DNA of 64,000 nt from Pararhodobacter zhoushanensis (GCF_003990445.1 NZ_REEZ01000003.1:62001-126000), one strand, 5' to 3'; shown: positions 1-8,515, counted from the first letter of the stretch. Program-made: numbers and translations. The notes: generated by a model not told the origin, from the letters alone.

Positions 1-393
1 GTAAGCCAGGTGTTGAGCGACGACGCGCTGGCCCGGCTGGCGCAGATCGACTTGCCGGGCAACATCCCGCAGCTGCGGACCCTGATCCGCCGTGCAGCAC
101 TGTTGGCGGCGACACCCGGGATCATCCGGGGAGAGGATCTGGCGGCGGCGGAAGCGGTTGCCCCGCCCATGGCCGAAGCCGTTGCCGGAACCGATCCGTG
201 GAGCCGTGTTGCCGAGGAGTTCCGTGCTGGCAAGATCACCCTCGACAGCCTCAACGCGATGCTTCTTCGCGGTGCGCTGACAGACGCAGGCGGCAACATC
301 GCGGCGGCCGCGCGTCTTCTTGGCCTTACGCGGCCGCAAATGGCCTATCGCCTCGCCCAAATCGACGACGGGGCGACGGCGACGGGCGACTGA
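1..393 (+). CDS. C-terminal part of a sigma-54-dependent, Fis-type activator (partial)
   Basis: The frame is open to the left edge, so only the last ~130 residues are present. The first part (LPGNIPQLRTLIRRA) resembles the GN-x-R-E-L-x-N conserved stretch at the end of the AAA+ domain of NtrC-family activators. The last ~40 residues (GNIAAAARLLGLTRPQMAYR) form a Fis-type helix-turn-helix. Such proteins activate RNA polymerase with sigma-54 at enhancer sites. The target cannot be told because the sensory part lies outside the window. The gene converges with cysK. Confidence 0.75.
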   Translation, partial: VSQVLSDDALARLAQIDLPGNIPQLRTLIRRAALLAATPGIIRGEDLAAAEAVAPPMAEAVAGTDPWSRVAEEFRAGKITLDSLNAMLLRGALTDAGGNIAAAARLLGLTRPQMAYRLAQIDDGATATGD

Positions 394-751
394 TGCGCGC
401 CGCGATTGCTGAAGGCGCCAACGCCTGAGCGGGAATGACGGCACCCGGTCAAGCAGACAGCGCTGACGTCCGGGCGGGGCGGCAAGCGTGACGGCGCAAG
501 AAGAGAGGCGACTGTGACCTCTCAGGGGCGTGGTAGTTTTCGACCTTTTGCGCTTTCGGATGCGGCATGAGGTGGTGGTGAGGCCAGACTGTCCGAACGC
601 GCAGGCCGTCCATCCGGCCAGCAGCATCCTCGACATTCCCTTGCGCCTTGGCGCGGGCCTCGTCCCCAGTGACGGGGGCGAGGGTCACTTGGCCGAAAAC
701 GCTGTCTGGATGCGACACAGGCCGCACCAGTCCGCGGTTGCGTTGGGGGCG
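394..751. other. 358-bp gap with no recognised gene
   Basis: This lies between the converging activator and cysK genes. A 92-codon open frame on the minus strand (449-727) and an 82-codon frame on the plus strand (530-778) overlap here. Neither resembles a known family and neither has a convincing ribosome binding site. No strong terminator hairpin is evident. Confidence 0.4.
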
Positions 752-1831
752 TCAGCCCATCTGATACCCCGGCGTTGACAGTGACAACGCGGATTCTTCG
801 GCGTCCATGTCTTCGGGAATATCCGCGAACAAGGGCGTGGTGAGGTAGCGTTCGCCGGTATCGGGTAGCATCGCCAGAATGACCGTCCCCGGCTCGGCTT
901 TCTCGGCCAGTCCCATGGCAACAGCGAGGGTGGCGCCGCCCGAGATCCCGGTCAGGATCCCCTCACGCTGCGCCAGTTTCTTCGCCCAGGCGATGCCGTC
1001 GGCACCGGAAACCGGGATCAGCTGATCGTAGCCCCCTGTGTCGAGGCACTCTTGCAGCACCTTGGGAATGAAGTCCGGTGTCCAGCCCTGAATGGGATGC
1101 GGCTCGAAGCTGGGGTGGCCCGTGGCAGGCCCGCCGTCCGCGCTGCGCTCTTGCGCCACGCCGCTGCCGACCAGCTGCGCATTGGACGGCTCGCTGAGGA
1201 TAATCCGCGTTTCCGGCCGCTCTTTGCGTAGCACGCGGGCAAGCCCGGTCACCGTGCCACCAGTGCCATAGCCCGAAACGACATAGTCCAGACGGTCCCC
1301 GGCAAAATCGGCGATGACCTCGCGTGCCGTGGTCGATTCGTGGATGTCGGCATTGGCCGAGGTTTCAAACTGATGTGCCAGAAACCAGCCGTGTTGCGCG
1401 GCCAGCTCGACCGCTTTCAGATACATGCCGGTGCCTTTTTCGGCGCGCGGGGTCAGCACGACCTTAGCGCCCAGCATCCGCATCAAGCGCCGCCGCTCGA
1501 CCGAGAAACTCTCGGCCATGGTCACCACCAGCGGATAGCCCTTTTGCGCGCAGACCATCGCCAGCCCGATGCCGGTGTTGCCGCTGGTCGCCTCGACCAC
1601 CGTTTGTCCGGGCTTGAGCGTGCCCGCGCGTTCCGCCGCTTCGATGATGTTGAGCGCCAGACGATCCTTGACCGAGGCCGCCGGATTGAAGGATTCCACC
1701 TTCACATAGACCCGAACTCCTGCGGGCGCGATGTTGTTGATCCGCACGACGGGCGTGTCGCCGACCGTTTCAAGGATGCTGTCGTACAGGCGTCCGCGTC
1801 CTTTGGTCGAGCGTATGGTTTTGGCGTCCAT
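752..1831 (-). CDS. cysK: Cysteine synthase A (O-acetylserine sulfhydrylase)
   Basis: PLP enzyme that makes L-cysteine from O-acetylserine and sulfide in the cytoplasm. The PLP lysine lies in NPAASVKDR near residue 45, followed by TSGNTG (substrate loop) and GTGGTVTG (phosphate-binding loop), as in CysK/CysM fold-type II enzymes. The 359-residue product is somewhat longer than the usual ~310 because of an insertion (~residues 210-235, near ERSADGGPATGHP) and a C-terminal extension after PDTGERYL. The ATG at 1831 is preferred over a start 12 codons upstream because a GGGGGAG ribosome binding site lies just before it. It could have another sulfhydrylase specificity within the family. Confidence 0.9.
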   Translation of the reverse strand: MDAKTIRSTKGRGRLYDSILETVGDTPVVRINNIAPAGVRVYVKVESFNPAASVKDRLALNIIEAAERAGTLKPGQTVVEATSGNTGIGLAMVCAQKGYPLVVTMAESFSVERRRLMRMLGAKVVLTPRAEKGTGMYLKAVELAAQHGWFLAHQFETSANADIHESTTAREVIADFAGDRLDYVVSGYGTGGTVTGLARVLRKERPETRIILSEPSNAQLVGSGVAQERSADGGPATGHPSFEPHPIQGWTPDFIPKVLQECLDTGGYDQLIPVSGADGIAWAKKLAQREGILTGISGGATLAVAMGLAEKAEPGTVILAMLPDTGERYLTTPLFADIPEDMDAEESALSLSTPGYQMG

Positions 1832-2002
1832 GAGTGCAGTCTCCCCCTCTCGATCAGCAAGGCCCAATGCCCGCTGTTTCCCGACTTTAACCTGTGAGGG
1901 GCGAACTTGCTTGAGGGAGTTTTGAAGAATGCGTGTCCGAGACTGACGTTTGCGCCATCCTGCCTAGGGGCGGGGGGACTCTTTTCCGCAGTGACGGGGC
2001 GC

Positions 2003-2674
2003 TCAAGGCACCTCGGCCGGGTTGCGGGAGGCCGCCTCGGCCCTGCGGATCGCGGCTTCGATGCCGTCGATGACCGGCAGGCCGTGCCGTTGCGACAGGC
2101 GCGCGGCGTGACCGGTCAGGCCACCCGACCCAAGGATGATCGCCTGCGCCCCGTCCTGATCGCGTGCGCGCGCGATGGTGGCGTCGAGCCGCCTCAGCGC
2201 CTCGGGCTCGCCCGCCGCCGCTGCCGCGACGCCGATGCCCGCCGCGCGGATGCTGCACTGGCTGGCAGCACCCAGTTGTGCAACCAGAGCCTCGATCCCC
2301 GGCACCATCGCCTCGACCGTGGTCACGATGCTGAACCGCTGCGCAAGACTGCGCGCGGCGGCGACCGAAGCCTCGACCGCGTCAAGGATCGGGGCCTTCA
2401 GGAAGGCCCGCGCCGGGGCGATGGCGATGTCGTCGAAGCAGGCCATGACATAGGCGTCATAGCCCGGATGCTGCGCCAGCAGCGCCAGCGCCAGCGGCTC
2501 GGCCAGCGCGCGGTCGGCGGGGGTCTCGATGGCATGCGGGCTTCCCGCGGGCTGCACGGCAAAGCCGTTGCAGCCCGGGCCAAGGATGCGGTCCGCGCAG
2601 GCTTGCGTGCGGGCCGTGACCTCGGGGTTGCCGTTGGGATTGACGATCAGCAACCGTCTGGGCGTGTCGGTCAT
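2003..2674 (-). CDS. Asp/Glu/hydantoin racemase superfamily protein lacking the second cysteine
   Basis: 223-residue protein of the Asp/Glu/hydantoin racemase superfamily. It opens with LLIVNPNGNPEVT, the N-terminal strand-loop of hydantoin racemases. The first catalytic cysteine is present (C79 in VMACFDD), but the second, normally LGCAG, reads LGSGGLTG with Ser183. Two-base racemases need both thiols. Single-cysteine members of the superfamily, such as arylmalonate decarboxylase, do other chemistry, though they keep the opposite cysteine. The ATG follows the stop of the TRAP large permease by one base, so it is probably translationally coupled and acts on what the transporter imports. The exact reaction is unknown. 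Confidence 0.75.
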   Translation of the reverse strand: MTDTPRRLLIVNPNGNPEVTARTQACADRILGPGCNGFAVQPAGSPHAIETPADRALAEPLALALLAQHPGYDAYVMACFDDIAIAPARAFLKAPILDAVEASVAAARSLAQRFSIVTTVEAMVPGIEALVAQLGAASQCSIRAAGIGVAAAAAGEPEALRRLDATIARARDQDGAQAIILGSGGLTGHAARLSQRHGLPVIDGIEAAIRRAEAASRNPAEVP

Positions 2675-2675
2675 G

Positions 2676-3977
2676 TCAACGACCCGAAGCAAGGTCGGGC
2701 AGCAGCAGGGCGATGCCGGGAACAAGGATCAACAGAGCGGCAAACACGATCATGATCACCACAAACGGGACCGAGCCCCAGATCACATCATTGAAATCCC
2801 CACCGCCCTTGCGCACGCCCTGCACGACGAACAGGTTCATGCCGACCGGCGGCGTGATCAGGCCGATCTCGCACATCACCACGACAAAGACGCCAAACCA
2901 GATGGGATCGATCCCCAGCGCCGTCACCATCGGCACGGCGATCGGCACGGTCAGCACCAGCATCGACATCGCGTCCATGAACATCCCAAGGATGACGTAG
3001 AAGACCACGAAGAGCAAAAGCAGCATCGTCGGGCTCAGGCCCAGTCCGGTGACCCAGCGCGTCACCGCTTGCGTGCCGCCGGTCATCGACAGGGTGACGT
3101 TGAGCAAGAGCGCGCAGACGATCACAAGGATCACCATGCCCGAGGTGCGGGCGGACTGGATAAAGCAGGTCTCGAGCAGCGCCCAGTTCAGGCGCTTGTT
3201 TTTCCAGACGAAAGAGAACGCGGCCATGACGCCCAGGGCGGCGCTTTCGGTCGGCGTCGCCAGCCCGCCATAGATTGAGCCCATGACGATACCGAAGATG
3301 ATCGCGGGCGGCACCAGATGGCGCAGCAGGCGCAGTTTCTCGGCGCGGGGGACGGCGATGGCCTCGCTGTCGCGTCCCGCGTTGGGATAGCTGATGGCAA
3401 CGTAGAGCATGAACAGCAGGGTCAGGATCACGCCCGGCAGAACCCCGGCGATGAACAACTGCCCGACCGAGACATTGGCGAGCGAGCCATAGACCAGCAG
3501 GTTGACCGAGGGCGGGATCAGGATGCCCAGCGTGCCGCCTGCTGCCAGCGTGCCCAGCGAAGGGCGCACCGGGTAGTTACGCTCGCTGAGCGCGGGCAGG
3601 GCGATGGTGCCGACCGTGGCCGCCGTGGCCACCGACGAGCCCGAGGTCGCCGAGAACAGCGCGCAGGTGCCGATGTTCGTATGCAGCAACCCGCCAGGCA
3701 ACCGCCCCAGCCAGACCGCCAGCGCGTCGAACATCTTGTCGGCGATGCCGCCGCGCAGCAGCAGCTCGCCCAGCAGCATGAACAACGGGATCGCGGTCAT
3801 CACCGGGTTGTTCAGCGTGCCCCAGACCACGCCGCCCATGGTTTCAACCAGCGGCATGCCATAGGCCATATAGCCGCCGATGCCGCCCACGGTCAGGATC
3901 GCCACGGCGACGGGCATGGACAGGAACATCAGGGCGAGCATGGCCAGAAAGCCAAGGGCAATGACGGTGATGCTCAT
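2676..3977 (-). CDS. dctM: TRAP transporter large permease (DctM family)
   Basis: 433-residue inner-membrane protein with about a dozen hydrophobic segments, the usual size for the DctM ion-coupled subunit of tripartite ATP-independent periplasmic transporters. Family features include the early GGVVWGTLNNPVMTAIPLF stretch, FSATSGSSVATAATVG in the first half and the glycine/proline-rich IGLITPPVGMNLFVVQG near the end. Its start overlaps the small permease by four bases. It forms the transport channel with DctQ and receives substrate from the periplasmic binding protein encoded upstream. Confidence 0.93.
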   Translation of the reverse strand: MSITVIALGFLAMLALMFLSMPVAVAILTVGGIGGYMAYGMPLVETMGGVVWGTLNNPVMTAIPLFMLLGELLLRGGIADKMFDALAVWLGRLPGGLLHTNIGTCALFSATSGSSVATAATVGTIALPALSERNYPVRPSLGTLAAGGTLGILIPPSVNLLVYGSLANVSVGQLFIAGVLPGVILTLLFMLYVAISYPNAGRDSEAIAVPRAEKLRLLRHLVPPAIIFGIVMGSIYGGLATPTESAALGVMAAFSFVWKNKRLNWALLETCFIQSARTSGMVILVIVCALLLNVTLSMTGGTQAVTRWVTGLGLSPTMLLLLFVVFYVILGMFMDAMSMLVLTVPIAVPMVTALGIDPIWFGVFVVVMCEIGLITPPVGMNLFVVQGVRKGGGDFNDVIWGSVPFVVIMIVFAALLILVPGIALLLPDLASGR

Positions 3978-4531
3978 GAGCGTTGCTCCAGATCGGACAG
4001 TTCGCTGGCCAGTTCATCCTCGACCGCGTCGGGGCCGAAGTCGGAGAGCAGGGCGTTGGTGTCGCGGCGCAGGGCCAGCAGAACGGCGCGCGCGGCCAGC
4101 AGAACCGTCGCCAGCGTGAACACGCCCATCGCCACCAGCCACGCGGTTTGCGGCCAGATAAGCGGGGTCATCCACGGGGTCTGCGCGACCGAGCCGAACA
4201 TCTGCGTTTCAGCCACGGTGCGATAGGTGAAGGTCACCAGATAGAGCGACAGCGCGGCCAGAGAGAGCGCCGCCAGCAGGTTCAGCGCGGCCTGCATCCC
4301 GCGCGGCATCCGCATGTGCAACAGGTTGATACGGATGTGACTTTGCTCGATGGCCGCGATGGTGAAACACAGCGGCGCACCGATGGCGATGGCGTAGCCA
4401 GAGAGTTCGTCCACCCCGGCAAGGGAATGGTTGAACAGCTTGCGCAGCACCGTCTCGACCGAGATGACGACGCAAAGCGCCGTCATCATCAGGCCGAAGG
4501 CCACCGCACACAGACGCGAATAGGTCTTCAT
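3974..4531 (-). CDS. dctQ: TRAP transporter small permease (DctQ family)
   Basis: 185-residue membrane protein with four predicted transmembrane helices (about residues 9-30, 45-65, 85-108, 130-150), the DctQ size and topology. The sequence GYAIAIGAPLCFTIAAIEQ and the following basic HIRINLL are typical of the family. The C-terminal ~35 residues are acidic and cytoplasmic. It lies between the binding-protein and large-permease genes of one operon, with 20 bases to the former and a four-base overlap with the latter. Confidence 0.88.
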   Translation of the reverse strand: MKTYSRLCAVAFGLMMTALCVVISVETVLRKLFNHSLAGVDELSGYAIAIGAPLCFTIAAIEQSHIRINLLHMRMPRGMQAALNLLAALSLAALSLYLVTFTYRTVAETQMFGSVAQTPWMTPLIWPQTAWLVAMGVFTLATVLLAARAVLLALRRDTNALLSDFGPDAVEDELASELSDLEQRS

Positions 4532-4551
4532 GGCACCGCCCCTTCGTCAGA

Positions 4552-5580
4552 TCACAGGCCGAGCTGGGTGCCGACCGTGGCCATCCAGTCCGCCTCGCAG
4601 GTCGGGTTGACCGCGTTGCACTGCGCAGTCCACGCGGGCAGTGAGCTGCCGACCAGCGCGCTGGCCACCGCCGCCAGATCAGCGTCCGAGATCGGCGCGG
4701 CGGTCAGAGTGTAGGGCGTGCCATGCACACAGGGTTGCTGCCCGGTGTTGCAGTTCAGCGCGTCCTGATACAACTCTTCGGAATAGGTCCAGATCTGGTC
4801 GATCAGCCCGTCCATCGCCGTTTGCAACTGCGTCTGTTGCTCGGGGCTCATCTCGGCCCAACTGTCGTTGTTGATGACATAGCCGTTCATCGCCAGCTGC
4901 AGCGCAATCGGCAGCACGGTCGTCGTCACCTCGGGCCAGCCCGCCGAGTTGGCCGAGGCCGGGCCGGTGATCGCGCAATCCACGACGCCGCGTGAGAGTG
5001 ATTGCTGCACCTCGCCGAAGGGCATCGGCACGCCGGTTGCGCCAAATTGCGCGACAAAGGCAGCGGCGGATTGGTCGCCGACGCGGACCTTCAGCCCCTC
5101 AAGATCGGCCAGCCCGGTGATTTCGGGCACGCAGAACAACACCTGCGGACCGGCGGGCCAGACACCCAGCACGCGGGCGTTGAAGCGGCTCTCGACGGCG
5201 GTGCTGACGGTGGGCAGGAAAGCTTCGGCATGGGCGCGGCCGCTGGCGTAATCGGGGTTCAGCCCAACCAGATCGAGGCCCAGCATCGTCGGCTCGTCCC
5301 GGCTGACCTGCGGGCCCCGGAAGGACACGATGTCGAACAGGCCGGTGCGCACGACGCGCATGCCGTCATTGTCGGGGATGCCCGCGACATCGACGGGCAG
5401 GTAATCAAACGTCGCATCCATGCCGCTGGCGGCGGCGAGGCCTTCAAAGAAGGGCTGCTCGACCTGCTGCTGGATCAGGCCCGAGCCAACGGGCTGGCCC
5501 AGAACGCGGAACGAAAGCGTGTCAGCCGAGGCGGCCCCGGCAAGGCAAAGGGCGGCGGAGGTCATAAGAACGGTGCGCAT
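4552..5580 (-). CDS. dctP: TRAP transporter periplasmic substrate-binding protein (DctP family)
   Basis: 342-residue exported protein. The chosen ATG at 5580 begins a clear Sec signal peptide (MRTVLMTSAALCLAGAASA) and is preceded by AGAGGAC; an open frame runs further upstream but would bury the signal. Around residues 150-200 it carries LADLEGLKVRVGDQS, MPFGEVQQSLSRGVVDCAI, the conserved DctP core including the arginine that usually binds the carboxylate of the ligand. Four extra cysteines lie in the C-terminal 80 residues. First gene of the TRAP operon; two inverted repeats matching the RpiR site lie 60-118 bases upstream. The ligand is probably a small carboxylate, but its identity is unknown. 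Confidence 0.88.
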   Translation of the reverse strand: MRTVLMTSAALCLAGAASADTLSFRVLGQPVGSGLIQQQVEQPFFEGLAAASGMDATFDYLPVDVAGIPDNDGMRVVRTGLFDIVSFRGPQVSRDEPTMLGLDLVGLNPDYASGRAHAEAFLPTVSTAVESRFNARVLGVWPAGPQVLFCVPEITGLADLEGLKVRVGDQSAAAFVAQFGATGVPMPFGEVQQSLSRGVVDCAITGPASANSAGWPEVTTTVLPIALQLAMNGYVINNDSWAEMSPEQQTQLQTAMDGLIDQIWTYSEELYQDALNCNTGQQPCVHGTPYTLTAAPISDADLAAVASALVGSSLPAWTAQCNAVNPTCEADWMATVGTQLGL

Positions 5581-5639
5581 GAAGAAGTCCTCTCTGTGGG
5601 GGCCGGACAGACCGGTTGAACCCGATTCCCGGTGCTGGT

Positions 5640-5659
5640 CATGAAAACACATTTTCATG
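5640..5659. promoter_or_regulatory. Putative RpiR operator 1 (upstream of the TRAP operon)
   Basis: Perfect inverted repeat with 8-base arms CATGAAAA and TTTTCATG separated by four bases, 60 bases before the binding-protein start. The same ATGAAA(A/T)-N4-TTTTC pattern recurs at 5682-5698 and in front of the regulator gene at 6612-6629. Confidence 0.65.
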
Positions 5660-5681
5660 ATGGCCGTGTCGGCGTGATCCA

Positions 5682-5698
5682 ATGAAAACATGTTTTCT
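5682..5698. promoter_or_regulatory. Putative RpiR operator 2
   Basis: ATGAAAA-N4-TTTTCT, in register with operator 1. Its centre is the perfect 14-base palindrome GAAAACATGTTTTC (5684-5697). It lies about 100 bases before the TRAP operon and 70 bases after the end of the regulator gene. Confidence 0.6.
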
Positions 5699-5727
5699 CG
5701 TCCTGTCATCTGTTTTCGCACAGGACG
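5699..5727 (-). terminator. Hairpin after the RpiR gene
   Basis: Eight-base perfect stem CGTCCTGT/ACAGGACG with a 13-base loop, located 40 bases beyond the regulator stop codon. There is no T-run directly after it on the minus strand, so it may be an attenuating structure rather than a full terminator. Confidence 0.35.
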
Positions 5728-5766
5728 AAAGCGATTTTTCACCGCTCTGCGCAGAAGACAGGCGCT

Positions 5767-6600
5767 TTACAGCTCGCCCAGACGGTCGTTGAGCGCCTCG
5801 ATCGCTGCCAGACGCGCGCGCCCGGCCTCACCGGCGGTGTCGATGGTGCGATTCGCCACGAGGTTCAGCAGGGCCATGACGCCGACATGGCTGAACAGCG
5901 GCCCCGACGATTCGGTCGCGCAGCGGAAATGCCAGGTGGCAGGGGCGTGGGTGGGCATGCTCTCGTCGGTGATGAACGCCAGCTGCGCGCCGCTGGCTTC
6001 GATCTCGGCAAGCACGGGCTCCATCAGCGTCACCCGGCGGCGCAGGCCGAACAGGACGACGACGTCATCGCGGTGCACCCCCGCCAGATTTTCACCCATG
6101 GTCTGCCCTGCGCCGGGCAGGGCGACGATAGTCTCAACCACCTGAAGCAGTTGCCATTGCAGGTAATGCGCCAGCGGCGCGCCGACGCGAAAGCCGATCA
6201 CCCAGACCTTGCGCGCGCTCAGCAGCGCCTCGGCCAGACGGTCGATGTCGGCTTCGTCGATTGCGTCGATGGTGCGCTGGATGTTGCGCATGTCGGTTTC
6301 GGCATAGGCTTGCGGTGCATGCGGGGCGGGAACCTTGACCGTGCCCAGATACAGCCGCGACCCGCTATCCTTTTCCAACCGCGCGTGGCGGCGCGCTTCC
6401 TCATAGGATTTATAGCCCAGACGGCGAATGAACCGGCTGACCGTGGCGTTCGACACCTCGGCCAGATCGGCAAGTTCCGAGGCCGAATAGCTGGCCAGCT
6501 CACCGGGGAAGTTGCACACCAGCTCGCCCAGCTTGCGCTCGGCGGGGTGGAGGTCGGGCAGGATCTTGCGGACACGCGAAAGGAAGGGACGGTCGGTCAT
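5767..6600 (-). CDS. RpiR/MurR family transcriptional regulator (HTH + SIS domain)
   Basis: 277 residues: an N-terminal HTH_6 domain (about 1-75; SELADLAEVSNATVSRFIRRLGYKSYEEARR is split across the recognition helix) and a C-terminal SIS phosphosugar-isomerase-fold domain (about 110-240) that normally senses the inducer. It is encoded upstream of the TRAP operon on the same strand. An inverted repeat 11 bases before its start matches two repeats before the TRAP operon, so the protein very likely controls both itself and the transporter. RpiR proteins usually sense sugar phosphates; members beside TRAP or amino-acid genes can sense other ligands. Confidence 0.9.
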   Translation of the reverse strand: MTDRPFLSRVRKILPDLHPAERKLGELVCNFPGELASYSASELADLAEVSNATVSRFIRRLGYKSYEEARRHARLEKDSGSRLYLGTVKVPAPHAPQAYAETDMRNIQRTIDAIDEADIDRLAEALLSARKVWVIGFRVGAPLAHYLQWQLLQVVETIVALPGAGQTMGENLAGVHRDDVVVLFGLRRRVTLMEPVLAEIEASGAQLAFITDESMPTHAPATWHFRCATESSGPLFSHVGVMALLNLVANRTIDTAGEAGRARLAAIEALNDRLGEL

Positions 6601-6610
6601 GAGGCCCAGC

Positions 6611-6630
6611 GATGAAATTGCATTTTCATG
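6611..6630. promoter_or_regulatory. Putative RpiR operator 3 (autoregulatory)
   Basis: ATGAAAT-TGCA-TTTTCAT (6612-6629), 11 bases upstream of the RpiR start codon. The spacing and arms match operators 1 and 2. This position would block the regulator's own transcription. Confidence 0.6.
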
Positions 6631-6688
6631 CTAGGGTGGGGTGAAGCAAAGCTCCAGCGTTTTCCGCGCTGGCTGCGCGCCGCTCGGA

Positions 6689-7015
6689 TCAGTCGTTGAA
6701 CGGCGTCATCTGCGCGACGATCACCGCGTTCTCGTCGAGCGCGCGCTGCATCAACTCGCGCTCTTCGGGGTCGATTTCGTCGCCCTGCTCCAGCCGTTCC
6801 TCCAGCGTGCCGTAGCCGGTGACGTCAAGCGGCGACATGTCGGCCTGCTTGAGGATCGCCACGGTTTCGCGCACCGCTTCGGCCTCATCCACACCCGCCG
6901 CATAGCAGACCAGCCCCGCACCGGTGCTGCCCTTGGGCAGGCCATCGCCCGCCGAGCGGCCAACCTCGACCAACAGGGTAAAGACCTTTTGCGGGCGTTT
7001 GGGTTTGTCGGTCAT
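6689..7015 (-). CDS. Conserved hypothetical protein, 108 residues
   Basis: Small cytoplasmic, acidic protein without signal or membrane segment. It starts MTDKPKRPQKVFTLLVEVGR and has the pattern of a two-strand/two-helix domain (AGDGLPKGSTGAGLVCYAAG, then a long helical region DEAEAVRETVAILKQ). The ATG at 7015 is chosen because a GAGGT site precedes it; a GTG three codons upstream is possible. Codon use is like its neighbours, so the gene is probably real. I do not recognise a family. It lies between the RpiR gene and the SGNH hydrolase on the same strand. Confidence 0.7.
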   Translation of the reverse strand: MTDKPKRPQKVFTLLVEVGRSAGDGLPKGSTGAGLVCYAAGVDEAEAVRETVAILKQADMSPLDVTGYGTLEERLEQGDEIDPEERELMQRALDENAVIVAQMTPFND

Positions 7016-7083
7016 GGCGGGCACCTCGGGCTGTTCGTATGGGGTGATACAGCCAACGGCGCGGCAGGGGAAGGTGGCGGTTT

Positions 7084-7782
7084 TCAGGCGTGCAAGCGGA
7101 TCTTCTCGGCCAGTTCGCGCGCCCAGAGCGCGTAAATCTGCGGACCGGGGTGAAAGCCATCCTCGGCCAGCATCGCGGGCGTGAGGCGCGCGGGATCAAA
7201 GGGCAGATGATGCAGCGGACCGGTGGAATCCGCCGCCAGCGCCGCGTCGAACCGGCGGGCCTGCGCGCCCAGCACGTCGCGCAAGGGGCGGGGCAGCAGG
7301 GTGAACTGCCGCATCGGCGGCACGCCACAGCGCCAGACCTGCCGCGCGCCGTGGGTGACCAGGAGCTGCGACAGCGCGGCCTGTTGCCGCCGCCAGCGGC
7401 GCAAGGATACCTGACGGAGGACGTCATTGACCCCCGAGACCGTCACAGCAACGTCGAGGGGCCCCAGATCAAGGCCCTGTAAATGGTGTAAAACCTGTCC
7501 GCTCGTCGCACCGCTGCGCGCCTCAAGCCGCCACTGCACGGTGAAATCGCGCGCAAGCGCCGCGACCAACTGCCCGGCCAATGCCAGATCCTGCACGGCC
7601 ACGCCAACCCCGGCGGCAGAGCTATCGCCCGCGATCAGCAGGCGCAGGGTCGGGCCGCTGCCGGTGGTGCCCCATCGCGGGCCGGCTGCCTCGGGCAGAA
7701 CCAGCGCGCGACGGCGCACGGCGATGGCCTGCGGGAGCAGGACGGGCAGCAGCGCAAGGCGGACGGGCAGGAGAGCGAGCAT
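7084..7782 (-). CDS. SGNH/GDSL-type hydrolase
   Basis: 232-residue esterase-like protein. The SGNH blocks are visible: GDSS (nucleophile Ser, block I, about residue 55), SGVNDV (block III Asn) and DGFHPG near the C-terminus (block V, Asp and His). The N-terminus MLALLPVRLALLPVLLPQAIA is hydrophobic and could be a signal anchor placing it in the envelope. The ATG at 7782 is preferred to upstream starts since the residues before it are low-complexity and poorly coding. Substrate unknown (acyl ester or thioester). It is transcribed divergently from the rhodanese gene. Confidence 0.85.
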   Translation of the reverse strand: MLALLPVRLALLPVLLPQAIAVRRRALVLPEAAGPRWGTTGSGPTLRLLIAGDSSAAGVGVAVQDLALAGQLVAALARDFTVQWRLEARSGATSGQVLHHLQGLDLGPLDVAVTVSGVNDVLRQVSLRRWRRQQAALSQLLVTHGARQVWRCGVPPMRQFTLLPRPLRDVLGAQARRFDAALAADSTGPLHHLPFDPARLTPAMLAEDGFHPGPQIYALWARELAEKIRLHA

Positions 7783-7867
7783 GGTAAGGGCCTCAGGGCC
7801 GGGGCTGGGAAATGCGCACTTGCGCGGTAGAAAGCGGCATGAAAACCTGACGAAAAGGGAGAACGCC

Positions 7868-8263
7868 ATGAAGAAAACCGCCGATATGGTCGCCGAGGCC
7901 AACCGCCTTGTAAACCACGCACCAGCCGCCGAATTGCTGGCACTGCATGGCGACGAAGGCGTTACCTTTGTCGATCTGCGCGACCCGCGTGAACTGGAGC
8001 GCGAGGGGATGATCCCCGGCGCCTTTCACTGCCCGCGCGGGATGCTGGAATTCTGGGTCGACCCCACCAGCCCCTACGCCAAGCCGCAATTCCAGACCGG
8101 CAACCGCATCGTGTTCTACTGTGCGAGCGGCTGGCGTTCTGCGCTGTCGGCGCGGCTGGTGCAGGAGATGGGGCTGGAGAATGTGATGCACATCACCGAC
8201 GGGTTCACCGGCTGGAAGGCAGCGGGCGGTCCGGTGGGCGACAAGCCGCAAAAGAACGGGTAA
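7868..8263 (+). CDS. Rhodanese-like domain protein
   Basis: 131-residue single-domain rhodanese. The active-site loop FYCASGWRS contains the persulfide-forming cysteine. Upstream FVDLRDPRELEREGMIPGA is the typical first half of the fold. It probably transfers sulfane sulfur to cyanide or a thiol acceptor in the cytoplasm (no signal peptide). The ATG at 7868 has an AAGGGAG site seven bases before it. An 85-base divergent promoter region separates it from the SGNH hydrolase. Confidence 0.9.
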   Translation: MKKTADMVAEANRLVNHAPAAELLALHGDEGVTFVDLRDPRELEREGMIPGAFHCPRGMLEFWVDPTSPYAKPQFQTGNRIVFYCASGWRSALSARLVQEMGLENVMHITDGFTGWKAAGGPVGDKPQKNG

Positions 8264-8515
8264 TCGCGCACGCAACACAGGGACCGCGCACGATGCGGTT
8301 TGCGCATTTGGCAGGCAGGCGCTTTGACACTGTGGTCAATTTCCCAAGTTGCGGTCAAAAAATCGGCTCTTCCTTGTCTGTCCTGACGGTTTCCGCCTAA
8401 GCTGTGACAGTTCGACGCAGCGTCGGGCAAAAAGTTCGAGATCGGAACGGGGCAGGCCGCACACCAGTGCCTGCCCGACGCCGACAAGGCGGTTAGTGCC
8501 AGAAGGGACAGACGG

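Noticed and set aside
8444-8468. Possible EcfG promoter before the symporter
   Set aside because: GGAAC is present, but 16-17 bases later the sequence is CAGT, not CGTT.
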